Below, piece by piece: positions 20,504-20,715 of a stretch of DNA of 20,715 nucleotides. The translations under genes were made by a program, and so were the position numbers. Each line of letters begins with the position of its first letter. Position 1 is the stretch's first letter. A model generated the notes under the pieces. The model did no database searches and was not told the origin of the DNA. It saw only the letters and a program-made list of their open reading frames with translations. The DNA is from Phoronis ovalis (lineage: Eukaryota > Phoronida > Phoronidae): contig JAOXYB010111047.1 of the NCBI GenBank assembly GCA_028565635.1, forward strand, positions 1 to 20,715. Reading direction: 5' to 3'.

Positions 20504-20715
20504 GATGAGAAGTTAAGTGTATTTCAGGGTACCTGTAGTATATTCTGGGTATAATTTTTAAGGCCTAGTCAAGAACTCTTTTGGAAAGGTAGATTTTGCA
20601 AAATAGCGTGCGTACAACAGCTATATATATACTCTTCTTCTTCTCTTCTCGGGTCAAGCGACCACACTCGTCAGACCGAGTATTCTGTCGCTGTATAACA
20701 ATAGGATAATAAAAA
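20504..20715. other. Right edge, possibly part of a mobile element
   Basis: It contains a TATATATATA stretch (near 20622), a CTT-rich tract (near 20633-20650), a moderately GC-rich stretch and a terminal ATAATAAAAA. The combination of a TATA-like sequence, about 80 bases and then an AATAAA-like signal resembles an LTR promoter and R region, but the window ends here, so this cannot be tested from the sequence given. Confidence 0.2.

Overview
This is an animal (metazoan) nuclear genome window. It is AT-rich, has many short GT-AG introns and simple repeats, and carries two intact multi-exon genes that converge tail to tail. I infer an invertebrate from the compact introns and divergent protein sequence, possibly a marine lophotrochozoan such as a mollusc or brachiopod, but the sequence alone does not settle the phylum.

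Layout. Positions 1-4260 contain no gene I can support. They hold repeats: a 221-bp miniature inverted-repeat element with a perfect 9-bp target duplication (721-959), a roughly 400-bp element with imperfect terminal inverted repeats (1719-2118), a hairpin (2145-2243), a degenerate minisatellite (3378-3690) and a 24-bp direct repeat. A compact TATA-containing promoter with several ACGT-core motifs (4261-4479) precedes the first gene. That gene, on the + strand (4480-12260), encodes classical protein disulfide isomerase (PDIA1/P4HB type): signal peptide, a-b-b'-a' thioredoxin domains, two CGHC active sites, acidic tail and KDEL. I could reconstruct every exon with matching phases; the product is 507 or 508 aa.

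The most notable feature is a tandemly duplicated exon inside the PDI gene. Exons 5a (7848-7952) and 5b (8001-8108) are two diverged versions of the same segment, the end of domain b and start of domain b'. They are separated by a 48-nt intron that is probably too short to be removed. This predicts mutually exclusive splicing and two PDI isoforms that differ at the b/b' junction, next to the substrate-binding domain.

The second gene, on the - strand (12946-19503), is the invertebrate homologue of human C12orf4. It has 12 coding exons and encodes 542 aa. The two stop codons are 685 bp apart, and the predicted poly(A) signals lie past each other, so the 3' ends of the transcripts should overlap. 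The right edge (19.9-20.7 kb) holds two tandem-repeat arrays, including four copies of an 82-bp unit. The genes share no obvious pathway: PDI works in the ER lumen, and the C12orf4 family is a poorly characterised, probably cytoplasmic protein.
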